From positions 496,001 through 560,000 of the forward strand of contig NZ_CP157278.1 in the NCBI RefSeq assembly GCF_040026395.1: a DNA stretch of 64,000 nt, in the 5' to 3' direction. Made by a program: the position numbers and the translations under genes. Within the stretch, counting starts at the first letter, position 1, and each line of letters opens with the position of its first letter. Below, in pieces: positions 36,436-46,600 of the stretch. This stretch comes from Pedobacter lusitanus. Lineage in GTDB: Bacteria > Bacteroidota > Bacteroidia > Sphingobacteriales > Sphingobacteriaceae. The notes below the pieces were generated by a model. It was not told the origin of the DNA, ran no database searches, and was given only the letters and a program-made list of their open reading frames with translations.

Positions 36436-37241
36436 AAGCCATCCTGCTCTTGCTCTGCGGGCTCATCATGTGTTTTACTTTGTCTGGGAAAGTTAAACAG
36501 TAAAGAAGATAGAATCGGTATAATAAAAATTGCAACTGTAAAGATCGATACAAAAAGATCTGTTTTTTCTCCTTCAATAGCATGAGAAATTGGTGATTCC
36601 GGATAAAAATGTGTGACTAAAGATGAAGTAAGCTTCAGACCCAAAACCCCGATTACCGTAAAGGCTGCCGTTTCCAGGAACGTGAATTTTTCCATGAGCT
36701 TAACAAAAGCCTGAGCTACAAAACGCATAGCCAGTATACCAATAAATACCCCAATATAAATCAGGTAGATATGATCAGTAAAAGCTACTGCTGCAAATAC
36801 ATTATCTATGGAAAAAGCAAGATCCATAATCTCTACCAGTGCAACAGTAGCCCAGAATGATCCGATTAAGCCAACAGTGGACCTGTAGAACCAGCTTTTT
36901 GTTTTATCAATTTCTTCTTCCTGATGAACATTGTTTTTTGCACGCTTCTTTCTGAAATAGTCAAAAGCAAGATATAATAAATACAATCCTCCTAGAGGCT
37001 TTAGCCACCATATTTTCACTAACCAGGCGGCGAGGAATAAACAGATACCACGAAATACATAGGCGCCAATAATTCCATATTTCAATGCTCTTTTACGTTG
37101 ATCTTTTGGCAAATCCATTACCATTGTTGCCAGTACTGCAGCATTGTCCACAGACAGCAGACTTTCTATCACAATTAAATTTAAAATAATCAGCAGTCCT
37201 GCCTTTATGTCGTCACCAAGTATCGTATGTAAAAAATCCAT
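36432..37241 (-). CDS. TerC family integral membrane protein
   Basis: TerC-family proteins (about seven membrane segments) carry paired acidic motifs used in metal homeostasis, chiefly Mn efflux or metalation of exported proteins. Here the first is NLIVIESLLSVDNAAVLATMV and the second EIMDLAFSIDNVFAAVAFT, both with the conserved S-x-D-N. The length of 269 residues fits the family. There is no stress operon (terZABDE) nearby. A short charged tail (SKTHDEPAEQEQDGF) ends the protein. Confidence 0.9.
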   Translation of the reverse strand: MDFLHTILGDDIKAGLLIILNLIVIESLLSVDNAAVLATMVMDLPKDQRKRALKYGIIGAYVFRGICLFLAAWLVKIWWLKPLGGLYLLYLAFDYFRKKRAKNNVHQEEEIDKTKSWFYRSTVGLIGSFWATVALVEIMDLAFSIDNVFAAVAFTDHIYLIYIGVFIGILAMRFVAQAFVKLMEKFTFLETAAFTVIGVLGLKLTSSLVTHFYPESPISHAIEGEKTDLFVSIFTVAIFIIPILSSLLFNFPRQSKTHDEPAEQEQDGF

Positions 37242-37312
37242 TGAATTGTTTTCGTGTTATTTTATAGGTATGATTTAAGACTCAAAAATAGCTATCTAAA
37301 TCCAATATTTGG

Positions 37313-38251
37313 TTAATCAGAAAAATTATCTGCCTCCCTGTAAGCCTGAATTACCCTTAACTCTCCCTCTTTTCCCTTAATCGAATTACCATGTTCCATC
37401 CCCATTACTCCTTTATAGCCTTTTTGATGAAGATGTCTGAATATATTTTTATAATTTATTTCTCCGGTTCCGGGTTCCTTCCTTCCGGGATTATCGCCAA
37501 TCTGAAAATAAGCGATCTCTTCCCAGCAACGATCGATATTGACCATCAGATTACCTTCAGTACGCTGCATATGGTAAATATCAAACAGGATTTTGCAGGC
37601 AGGACTGTTTACAGCTTTACAAACACTATAAGTCTCATGTGTCTGCTGCAGAAACAGTTCAGGTGTGTCACTTAATGTTTCCAGTACCATAATCAGGCCA
37701 TGCGGCTCAAAGATCTCAGCACCTGCCCGCATAGCATCTACCACATTTGCCATTTGAATTCCATACGGTAATTTACGTTCATAGAATCCCGGAACAACTG
37801 TCAGCCACTTTGCATTGCAACGTTTTGCTGCTTCCACAGAACGGTGGCAGGTCTCAACAAATTTATCCTTAAATTCTTTTTTACCAGTAGTTAATGAGGT
37901 TTTCCAGTTCTCTCCGCCATCTACTACAAAGACGCCCATTCTCATACCCAGTTTAGCCAGCAAATCCCCGATTTTAGTCTGTTCTTCTTTAGAACGGCCC
38001 AGGTATCCATTATCTTCTATAGATCTGAACCCCTGGTCGTACATAAATTGTATCTGATCAAGGAAACTTTGTCCTGCATGCCCGGCAAACATTCCCTCAT
38101 GCGGAGCATAATCCATCTGAAATGTTTTTCCTGCTACAGATCCGGAGTTATTTACCAATGGTTTAGCGTCCATATTTAATGCAGAACCCGTCAGTACTGC
38201 TCCGGTTGCGATGGCGCTATTTCTTAAAAACTCTATTCTATTCATAATCAA
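37313..38251 (-). CDS. Exported TIM-barrel sugar isomerase/epimerase (hydroxypyruvate isomerase-like)
   Basis: The N-terminus (NRIEFLRNSAIATGAVLTGSALN) resembles a Tat-type or Sec signal but lacks a twin arginine. The catalytic domain is an AP-endonuclease-2/xylose-isomerase-like barrel: AKWLTVVPGFYE, LIMVLETLSDT, KILFDIYHMQRTEGNLM, YFQIGDNPGRKEPGTGEINYKNIF, GMEHGNS. The metal-site Glu, Asp, His and Glu residues of hydroxypyruvate-isomerase-like proteins are visible. It is the last gene of the Sus-locus operon, 9 bases after apbE. The substrate is unknown. The start could be the second ATG, two codons downstream. Confidence 0.82.
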   Translation of the reverse strand: MIMNRIEFLRNSAIATGAVLTGSALNMDAKPLVNNSGSVAGKTFQMDYAPHEGMFAGHAGQSFLDQIQFMYDQGFRSIEDNGYLGRSKEEQTKIGDLLAKLGMRMGVFVVDGGENWKTSLTTGKKEFKDKFVETCHRSVEAAKRCNAKWLTVVPGFYERKLPYGIQMANVVDAMRAGAEIFEPHGLIMVLETLSDTPELFLQQTHETYSVCKAVNSPACKILFDIYHMQRTEGNLMVNIDRCWEEIAYFQIGDNPGRKEPGTGEINYKNIFRHLHQKGYKGVMGMEHGNSIKGKEGELRVIQAYREADNFSD

Positions 38252-38260
38252 TTTCTTTAT

Positions 38261-39271
38261 TTAATTTACAACCATTTTTCTAAAACCAGCTGTCAGGGTA
38301 TCCGTAACGGAACCATCTTTACGGTGATAGATCAGATAAGCTTCCATATTTTTTCTTGCCGAAACAAAAGCAAGTGCCTCTTCAACAGTCATGGCCATTA
38401 CTGCATTATCATATCCATCTGCAGTTATTGCGTCTTTCGCGTAAATAGTTACACTAATTAACTGATTATCCAGTGGATATCCCGTTTTTGGATCAATCAG
38501 ATGAGAAATCTTTTTACCACCAGCCTTCAGATATTTCCGGTAATTACCTGAAGTAGTGACCGCGCCATCATTGAAACTGATGACATGTCTGATCTGAGGT
38601 TCTGTATTTTCATTTAATGCAGGACCTTCAATCCCTATCCTCCCGGCTGATCCATCAGGCTTTGGCCCTTTCATTCTGATCTCACCACCAATCTCCACGA
38701 CAAAAGAAGTAATTCCTTTTTGTATAAGATAACCGGCAACCACATCGACACTATAGCCCTGAGCAATTCCATTCAGGTCAATCTGTATACCCGGCTTTTT
38801 CCTGATCAGTACGTTCCCTCTGAGTTCAAGGTAATTCATACCAACGTTTTTTAGCAGCTCCCTGATTTTTGCACTGTCCGGAAACACGGTGATCGGTTTG
38901 GGACCAAAACCCCAGGCCTGAACCAATGGGGCTACCGTGACATCAAACTTACCCCTGGTATCTTTGTAAATCTCAAATGATTTACGCATTACTGCAGAAA
39001 AATGAGTATCCAGACTTATATTTTCTGTAGAGGTGTTAAACCTGCTGATCAGTGAATAAGACTTATACAATGACATAGAAGAATCTATTTTGAGTAATAT
39101 ACTATCTACTTCATGCCCGCTGACCACAGGTGATGCCGCGTAATATCTGATCGTATAATCTGTACCCTGCGCATAACCATGCAGCGTATATTGCTGCTGA
39201 TCCTCACCCTGGCGAAGGAAAGAAATCAGCAGCATTACGACCAGAACAGTAATTTTATGGATTAAAATCAA
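38261..39271 (-). CDS. apbE: FAD:protein FMN transferase (ApbE family)
   Basis: ApbE attaches FMN to Ser/Thr of exported redox proteins using FAD. The hydrophobic N-terminus (KITVLVVMLLISFL) serves as export signal or anchor. Motifs are FDVTVAPLVQAWGFG, IDLNGIAQGYSVDVVAGYL, SFVVEIGGEIRMKG and HLIDPKTGYPLDNQLISVTIYAKDAITADGYDNAVMAM, the last with the metal- and FAD-binding pattern. No flavinylation target with the usual D-G-A-T-type motif is obvious next to it. It lies between the Gfo/Idh gene (10 bases upstream) and the TIM-barrel gene. Confidence 0.9.
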   Translation of the reverse strand: MILIHKITVLVVMLLISFLRQGEDQQQYTLHGYAQGTDYTIRYYAASPVVSGHEVDSILLKIDSSMSLYKSYSLISRFNTSTENISLDTHFSAVMRKSFEIYKDTRGKFDVTVAPLVQAWGFGPKPITVFPDSAKIRELLKNVGMNYLELRGNVLIRKKPGIQIDLNGIAQGYSVDVVAGYLIQKGITSFVVEIGGEIRMKGPKPDGSAGRIGIEGPALNENTEPQIRHVISFNDGAVTTSGNYRKYLKAGGKKISHLIDPKTGYPLDNQLISVTIYAKDAITADGYDNAVMAMTVEEALAFVSARKNMEAYLIYHRKDGSVTDTLTAGFRKMVVN

Positions 39272-39281
39272 AGCCGGATTA

Positions 39282-40604
39282 TTAAATTACTTTAGTTTTA
39301 CCAGGAGTTGGAACAGGATATAATCCATTCGCATCAGGCATCAGTTTAGGATTAGCTGTCCAGCTTAACTGATCAGGAAATAAACTGTTTTCTGCTTTTA
39401 AAGCTTCGTCCCATTTAATTGTCTGACCCGAATAAGTGGCATACCGGCCGATAATAGCCGTAAAGCAGCTTTTGGCACCGCGTTCGGCATCGCTGAATTT
39501 AAACTCTCCTTTAGCAATTGCCGCAAACAATTCGTCATGTTCAGTCTGGTATGGATTTTTATTTCCTTTAGTCGGATGACTGAAGATCTCATTTCCTTTA
39601 TGATCCCAGAGTACACCATGGTTACCTGCTGATAAATAGGTACGGCCTTTGGTACCCTGGAAGCTTTCATCTACCCGGTTTTCAGTTCCTTCAAAATGAC
39701 GGCACTGACTATAAATGACGGCTCCGTCAGCATAAGTTAGTTCCACTGCATGATTATCATAGATTTCACCATAATCTTTTCCTGTTCTCCAGGCCCTGCT
39801 GCCTGTCCCCTGCACAGAAACAGGATAGGACCCTTTAATCCAATTGGCAATATCGATATTATGGACATGCTGTTCTACGATGTGATCACCGCATAACCAG
39901 TTGAAGTAATACCAGTTACGCATCTGGTATTCCATTTCAGTTTGCTGAGGCTGACGTTTTTTAACCCATACACCCCCACTATTCCAGTATACCTGTCCAC
40001 TATAGATATCTCCTATCGCGCCATCCTGTATACGTTTCATCGTCTCCCTGTAATTCGCCTGGTACCTGCGTTGTAAACCAACAACAACATTTAGTTTCTT
40101 CTGTTTGGCAATTTCAGCTGCAGCCAGTACTCTGCGTATCCCCGGTGCGTCAACAGCTACCGGCTTTTCCATAAACACATGTTTACCCTGTTTAACGGCC
40201 TCTTCAAAATGCATGGGTCTGAATCCCGGAGGAGTTACCAGTAAAACAACATCTGCCAGTGCAATAGCTTTCTGGTAGGCATCAAATCCTATAAAACGAC
40301 GTTCCTTTGGAACGTCAACTTTTTCTTTAAATTTATCGGAAAGGACTTTATAGCTATTGTCCATTCTGTCCTGAAAGGCATCAGCCATTGCTACGAGTTT
40401 AACATTGGCAGTAGTGCTTAAAGCCTGAAATGCAGCACCGGTTCCACGATCACCACAGCCAATCAGGGCTATTTTAATCGTGTCATCTGTAGAAGAGTGT
40501 CCGCCGGCAAAAGCAAATTGATTTAACAATACACCTCCTGCAATCAAGGCAGAAGATTTCAAAAATTCACGGCGTTTATCACGCAAGTCTTCACTGTTCA
40601 TCAT
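39282..40604 (-). CDS. Gfo/Idh/MocA family oxidoreductase, Tat-exported
   Basis: The N-terminus KRREFLKSSALIAGGVLL is a twin-arginine signal, so the enzyme works in the periplasm with its NAD(P) bound. The Rossmann motif is IKIALIGCGDRGTGA, and the family fingerprint VFMEKPVAVDAPGIRRVL contains the E-K-P catalytic-site lysine. HVHNIDIANWIKG follows. Bacteroidota members of this group have been linked with glycoside or sugar-alcohol metabolism. The length of 440 residues is typical of the exported group. It sits in the Sus-locus operon; its substrate is unknown. Confidence 0.9.
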   Translation of the reverse strand: MMNSEDLRDKRREFLKSSALIAGGVLLNQFAFAGGHSSTDDTIKIALIGCGDRGTGAAFQALSTTANVKLVAMADAFQDRMDNSYKVLSDKFKEKVDVPKERRFIGFDAYQKAIALADVVLLVTPPGFRPMHFEEAVKQGKHVFMEKPVAVDAPGIRRVLAAAEIAKQKKLNVVVGLQRRYQANYRETMKRIQDGAIGDIYSGQVYWNSGGVWVKKRQPQQTEMEYQMRNWYYFNWLCGDHIVEQHVHNIDIANWIKGSYPVSVQGTGSRAWRTGKDYGEIYDNHAVELTYADGAVIYSQCRHFEGTENRVDESFQGTKGRTYLSAGNHGVLWDHKGNEIFSHPTKGNKNPYQTEHDELFAAIAKGEFKFSDAERGAKSCFTAIIGRYATYSGQTIKWDEALKAENSLFPDQLSWTANPKLMPDANGLYPVPTPGKTKVI

Positions 40605-40703
40605 AAAATAAGTTTTAGGTTCTATTTGGTTTTAAATTGTGTTTATCTTATTTCCGGTGATTTTATCCAGCCGGTTATCATTGCAGACTAAATCAGCAAA
40701 ACT

Positions 40704-41663
40704 TTAATAATCAGCAATAACCGGCTGATCATAATAGGCCAGAATTTCGGCTTTTGAAGGCGTCTTGACCGGCCTTACCAGACGCATTCCAATAAATGGT
40801 GCTTCCGGAAACCACCAGTTACTTTTAGGAATCTGCGGGTCCAGCTGTTTCCAGACCGGATCTGATGCTTGTCTGGCTGCTGAACGTAATTCCTGTGATG
40901 CATCCTCGTAAGAGCCCCCGCGGATCACATGCGCATATAATTTAGCCGGAGCAGCGACAGGATTGTACGCCGTTCCGCTTTGCTGCGCAGCGTAAAAATC
41001 CGGTACATACTGATCATATGTCCATTCGCCAACATTGCCATATAAATCAAACAGCCCCCACTGATTAGGTTTTTTCTGCCCTACAGGGTGAGTTTTTCCT
41101 CCGCTGTTTTCTTTAGACCAGGCATAATCACTCAACGTGGCGGCATCATCACCAAAAGCATATTCTGTAGTACTTCCTGCTCTGCACGCATACTCCCACT
41201 CTGCTTCAGTTGGCAGACGATAAAACACTCCTGTTCTGGCATATAACCATTTGCAATACTGGATTGCGTTATAATGTGTCATAGCCAGAGCAGGATGATT
41301 TTCCTTACCCATTCCAAAGGTCATATCCAGATAAGGTTTGGTCGGCCTGGTCACTGCATCCACATTGGCAGGAACAGGACCAGTACTATGCGCCGTTTCA
41401 TAATCTTTATACAGAAAAGGCTCATAAAGATCCCAGGTAACTTCAAAAGTCCCCATCCAGAAAGCATCCAGTTTTACTTTATGCAATGGCTGTTCATCAG
41501 CTTTACCTTTTTTACTTCCCATCAGGAATTCTCCAGCCGGGACGGCCTGCATGGTAAAGGTTAGTTTGGTTCCTTCAATCTGCTGGGTATAAGATTTTTC
41601 CTGAGCAAATGACCAGCATGAAATTATCAGTAGCTGAGTGGTAAGTAGTGTTTTAATTTTCAT
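40704..41663 (-). CDS. FGE-sulfatase (SUMF1) fold protein lacking catalytic cysteines
   Basis: A signal peptide (TLLTTQLLIISCWSFAQ) precedes a formylglycine-generating-enzyme fold: FTMQAVPAGEFLMGSKKGKADEQPLHKVKLDAFWMGTFEVTWDLY, YCKWLYARTGVFYRLPTEAEWEYACRAGS, GNVGEWTYD, HVIRGGSYEDASQELRSAARQAS, FIGMRLVR. True FGE has Cys-containing G-G-S-x-x-C and R-C-A-A-R motifs; here GGSYED and SAAR have no Cys. It therefore should not make formylglycine. Such proteins serve as oxidoreductase or binding partners in Bacteroidota. It lies between SusD and Gfo/Idh in the same direction. Confidence 0.88.
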   Translation of the reverse strand: MKIKTLLTTQLLIISCWSFAQEKSYTQQIEGTKLTFTMQAVPAGEFLMGSKKGKADEQPLHKVKLDAFWMGTFEVTWDLYEPFLYKDYETAHSTGPVPANVDAVTRPTKPYLDMTFGMGKENHPALAMTHYNAIQYCKWLYARTGVFYRLPTEAEWEYACRAGSTTEYAFGDDAATLSDYAWSKENSGGKTHPVGQKKPNQWGLFDLYGNVGEWTYDQYVPDFYAAQQSGTAYNPVAAPAKLYAHVIRGGSYEDASQELRSAARQASDPVWKQLDPQIPKSNWWFPEAPFIGMRLVRPVKTPSKAEILAYYDQPVIADY

Positions 41664-41726
41664 GATTTAAATTGACTATAGCATATGCTTAAAAAAAGGG
41701 TTTCAGTCTGAAAACCTTAGACAGAA

Positions 41727-43613
41727 TTAATATCCCGGATTCTGTTTCAGTTCTTTGTTTTTAAATATTTCGTCACGTTCAAAAGGTCTGAAGTATACCT
41801 TTTCTGCCCATTGACGATTCTCCTGAGCAGTTTCAGTAGTTGGCGTATAAGTATAGTTGTAAACCGACGGATCGTAATGATATGGCTGAGACATAGACTG
41901 ACCAGTTTTAAATTTGCCTGTTACTTTGATATAGGTAGTTTTTCTGCCCAGTGTTTCCTCTGCAATCATCCAGCGGCGCGCATCGTGATAGCGCTGTTCT
42001 TCATAGACCATTTCAATTCTGCGCTCATGACGATAGATTTCTCTCATTTCAGTCTGAGAAGCTGTCGTAACAGCCGGCATACCTGCTCTGAAGCGGATTC
42101 TGTTTAACCATAAAACAGCCTGATCAACCTGTCCAAGTTCAATACTTGCTTCAATATAATTCATGACTGCTTCAGTATATCTGAAAAATGGCCAGGGTAC
42201 AAACTGTGGCATAGAAGCATCTACAATGGAAGGGTCCGGATCAATAAATTTATGCGTATAATAACCAGTCCAGCTGCCGTTCCAGTTCTCGATAGAGCTG
42301 CCACGGGTATCCAGCCCTTTAAAGCTGATTACGTTATTGCCTTCTGTCAGGTCATATTCACCGGTTTGTATCTGGTTGGCCGGATCAACACCACCAGAAA
42401 CCTTATCACGTGGTTTCCAGCCTGCACCATCATATAATACGGTCGCATAAAAACGAGGATCACGATTCTGATAAGGGGCTGCTTTCTGTGCATCATTTGT
42501 CCAGCTGAATTTTGTACCATCAACCATTTCATAATCATCAACCAACAATCCTATGGGCGTATTACCTGCCCAGTTATGATAACCATTAGGTCCGTTGGCT
42601 CTGCCATAGCGATTATCACTGCGGTCAATAAAATACCTGGCAAAGATCAATTCAGCACCCGCCGAAGCATCAATGCCCGGGGCTTTACTTTCTCCACCCA
42701 TCGCTATACTTTTGTAGTTATTACGGCCATCAGCAGCGGATACCTGAGTACTGAGGCTCAGCTTATAACCTGTTCCTGCATCCATTACGGCTTTAGCTGC
42801 GTCCTGAGCTAATTTCCAGCGCTGCATACGATCGCCTGATAAATAACCCAGATACTCAGGATTGGCATATCCGGAAATAACACCCGTTTTAGACTTGGAC
42901 TTAGCCGTAGGAATATCGTGTAAATCACTTGCCGCATACAACAGCACTCTGGATTTTAAAGCGAGTGCAGCCAGCGAAGAAGTCCTTCCCTTTTGTGTGG
43001 CTTTCCCTGTAAGCTCCTTGACTGCATTGTCACAATCTTTAACGATAAAGTTTACACACTCCTCATAAGTAGCTCTTTTGGCCGAATAATCTTCATCCAA
43101 AGCATAAACTTTAGTAATTAATGGCACACTGCCATAAAACCGCACCAGCTGATGATAAAAATAAGCTCTTAAAAAATGAGCTTCCCCCAGTAACTGGTCT
43201 TTAACATTCTGATCTGAAATGCCGTTATCCGTACCTGTTAAACGCTCTATGGTAATATTACAGGCACGGATGCGGTTATACATTTTGCTATAAGCCCAGG
43301 TATCATCTACCCAGCCCAGCGTTGTTGGATTAATAATACCTGAATTGATCAGATCTATTCCGCGGTTCGGATGCGTAAACAAAGATTCGTCAGAAACTGA
43401 GGACAGCATTTGTTCTGAAAATCCGCCGCTTCCTAATCCATTGTATATTTCGGTTACAAAAGCCTGAGCCAAAGCGGGATCTTTCCATACCAGTTCTGAA
43501 GGAATCTGTGTTGGTGGCGTTACTGCCAGGAAATCTTTTTTGCATCCGCCTGAAAGTGAAGCAGTCAATGCAATTGCGATTAGTATATATGTATTTCTGA
43601 ATATAGGTTTCAT
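41727..43613 (-). CDS. susD: SusD/RagB family outer-membrane lipoprotein
   Basis: SusD-like proteins form the lid and ligand-binding partner of the SusC transporter. The lipobox SLSGGC gives Cys24, followed by KKDFL. The SusD fold is seen in the N-terminal SELVWKDPALAQAFVTEIYNGLG and TPR-like helices (LGEAHFLRAYFYHQLVRFYGSVPLIT), and the C-terminal RHERRIEMVYEEQRYHDARRW and FRPFERDEIFKNKELKQNPGY, which is the standard ending. It is 628 residues, normal. It starts 32 bases after the SusC gene, so the pair is co-transcribed. Gene symbol denotes family, not starch specificity. Confidence 0.94.
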   Translation of the reverse strand: MKPIFRNTYILIAIALTASLSGGCKKDFLAVTPPTQIPSELVWKDPALAQAFVTEIYNGLGSGGFSEQMLSSVSDESLFTHPNRGIDLINSGIINPTTLGWVDDTWAYSKMYNRIRACNITIERLTGTDNGISDQNVKDQLLGEAHFLRAYFYHQLVRFYGSVPLITKVYALDEDYSAKRATYEECVNFIVKDCDNAVKELTGKATQKGRTSSLAALALKSRVLLYAASDLHDIPTAKSKSKTGVISGYANPEYLGYLSGDRMQRWKLAQDAAKAVMDAGTGYKLSLSTQVSAADGRNNYKSIAMGGESKAPGIDASAGAELIFARYFIDRSDNRYGRANGPNGYHNWAGNTPIGLLVDDYEMVDGTKFSWTNDAQKAAPYQNRDPRFYATVLYDGAGWKPRDKVSGGVDPANQIQTGEYDLTEGNNVISFKGLDTRGSSIENWNGSWTGYYTHKFIDPDPSIVDASMPQFVPWPFFRYTEAVMNYIEASIELGQVDQAVLWLNRIRFRAGMPAVTTASQTEMREIYRHERRIEMVYEEQRYHDARRWMIAEETLGRKTTYIKVTGKFKTGQSMSQPYHYDPSVYNYTYTPTTETAQENRQWAEKVYFRPFERDEIFKNKELKQNPGY

Positions 43614-43645
43614 ATGAAATAGTTATAAGGTCTATAGATGTATGC

Positions 43646-46600
43646 TTAAAAAGTGGCTTTAATACCTGTATTAATCACTCTTGCCTGTGGATAATACTGC
43701 GCACTGCTATTGGTCGATTCCGGGTCCCATATACCAATTTTATCCAGTGTAATCAGGTTTAGTCCATTCACATAAACCCTTAATGCACTAAAGCCAGCTT
43801 TTTTACACCACTCTCCGGGCAGTGTATAACCGATTTCTACATTTTTAAGTCTTACATAGTTGTTACTACGCAGCCAATAGGTATTTCTACCGGCATTATT
43901 AAAGTCTGTATAATAGGTTTTACCACGATTTGATAAACGTGGAAATTCACTGCTCGGGTTATCAATAGTCCAGCGGTTTTTATATGACCATTCCAGGAAA
44001 TTCCCTATATCACCTGATTCAGTAAGTCCTACAATCTGTACTCCTCCTGAAGCCCCCTGTATCAGTGCAGAAAAATCGAAGTTTTTATACTGTAAACTCA
44101 GGTTAATCCCTCCTGTAAAAGTCGGTGTACTGGTTTTATCAGATCTGATCCTGTCATCCCCGTCAATCTTGCCATCTCCGTTCACATCCCTGAATTTCAT
44201 ATCACCAGGCAGTAGGTTGTTAGTTAACGCGCTGTAATTAATCGTATTAGCCTTTATTTCTGCGGCATCCTTAAATACCCCTATATACTCATAAATCAGG
44301 TCTGTACCAGTTGGCATCCCTGTAGATTGCTGCCATGCAGGTGCACCAGGGGTTTCATCCCAGAAAATTATTTTGTTTTTGGAATATCCTCCATTGACAC
44401 TTATACCATAACCCAGGTCTCCGGCATGGTCATTATAACTCAGTTTAAATTCGAAACCTTTGTTATTGACCTTTCCAAGATTAACTGGTGGCAGTTTATC
44501 GGTAATACCAGAACTTCCGGGGATTGAACTTCCCCTGCTAATCAGAATTTTAGTTCTTTTATTGTAGAAATAATCAAATTCAAAACTTAGTTTATTGTTT
44601 AAAAAGGAGGCATCCAGACCGATATTGGCATTATTGGCTACTTCCCATCCAAAATCTAAATTGGGTACACGATTTTCTGTTAATGTCTGGCTGTACTGAT
44701 TATTGATGATGTAATTGCCAAAACCCATCGTGCTTAAATACTGGTATTCTGCAAGGGCATCGCCGAAATAAGCCTCAGCCCCCATTTGTCCCCAGGAAGC
44801 TCTTATTTTCAGGTTATTAATGAATTTAACATGATCTTTAAAAAAGGCTTCTTCAGAAACACGCCATCCAGCAGAAATACCCGGGAAAAATCCAAAACGT
44901 CTGTCCTGCGGGAAAATATAAGAACCATCTGCTCTCCATAAGAATTCTGCAAGGTATTTTTCTTTGTAATTATAACCTACTCTTCCAAAATAACTTAAAC
45001 GTGCTCTGTTAAATAAATTATTAGGGCCATCTGTAGGATTGCCCACTGTTTGTTCCTTATCACTTCCAGCTACCAGTTGTTGTAAAGCAGTAGATAGAAA
45101 ATATCTGCGGGTAGCATTAAAACCATCATTGTTAACTTTTTCTCTGGTTACACCGGCCATCAGGTTAAAAGTATGATCTCCTATCTTTTTATCATAAGTA
45201 GCCATTCCCATTAAATTGATAGCTAACTGTGCTCCTGCAGTTTCAGATAAACTGGCATCCGTACGTTCAGAACGTACAGAACCTTTGAGTAAAGGCGTTA
45301 CCCCATCTGCTTCAAAGGTTTTTTTGTCCCAGTAATAAAGTGTCCAGGGAGTTTGCCATCTCTTTTGTCTTCCGGCAAATTTATCAATAGACGCGGTACC
45401 GGTAATTTTCAATCCCTCAACACCAGGAACCTTGATGTCAATTTTACCTGTAGACTGGAAATAGTCTCTCTGATCCCTGTTATAACCTGTCTGATCAGTT
45501 GTAATTACATAAGGATTATAACCAAACTCAATATCTGGCCCAGGTAATCCGTTAGGCCATACTTCCTGTTCTGTAGGCTTACCACGCATCAGCATTCTGA
45601 AAATATCACCAGCACCGACAGTCGGATAATTACGTGCCTCTTCACGACCGGTAATCCCCAGTGTTAAAGTCACATACTTGCTGACTGCTGCCTCCAGGTT
45701 TATCCTTAAATCATATTGTTTATAGCCTGTGGCCGATTTTTTATAATAACCATCCTGATCAAGATACCCTAAGGATACCAGGTATTTGATATTTTCTGCT
45801 CCTCCGGTGAGTTGCAGGTTGTGTCTTTGCTGAGGCGACCAGGTTTTTAAGGTTGTCTTAAACCAATCCGTATTTGGATAACGTAACGGATCAGATCCAT
45901 CTCTGAATTTCTGCATTTCATCAGGACGGTAAAAAGCAGTCACTGTATTCCCGTTATCGGGTCTTTTATAGGCTCCTGTAGTTTGAAATGCCTGTGAAGC
46001 AGCTGCCCACTGATCTGCAGGCAGGTCTGAACTAAAAATATTCAGCTCATTCAGGATCTCTGCATACTGTGAGGAACTGGACATTTTGGGTGTTCTTGTT
46101 GGTTGTTGCAAACCATAACTAAAGTCATAAGAAAGCTGAGGTTTACCCGATTTACCCTGTTTGGTTGTAATTAAAATTACACCATTAGCTGCTCTTGATC
46201 CATATATTGCCGCAGAAGCATCTTTTAGCACTGAAATACTTTCTACATCATTAGGATTGATACGCTCTAAACCTCCGGCCCTGTTGGGTACACCGTCAAC
46301 TACAATCAGTGCATCATTATTACCCAGTGAATTTACCCCGCGGATACGGATGGTGGAACCGTCTGCCCCGGGTTCACCACTGGATTGCAGCGCAGTTACA
46401 CCAGGTAAGCGCCCTGCTAAAGTATTGGAGAGATTGGCTGTTGGTGTTTTTGCAAGATCAGAACCTTTTACCGATGTTACCGCTCCGGACACGACAGCTT
46501 TCTTCTGTGTTCCATACCCTACCACAACGATTTCTGTCAGTGCCTGACTGTTTTCCTGTAATTTTACATTAATCAACGGGCGATTATTAACCGGCATTTC

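Noticed and set aside
40704..41663. Sulfatase-maturing enzyme (FGE)
   Set aside because: The catalytic cysteines are missing and no sulfatase gene is linked.
46161..46547. Plus-strand frame of 128 codons inside susC
   Set aside because: It is antisense to the conserved SusC plug domain and is a shadow of its codon pattern.
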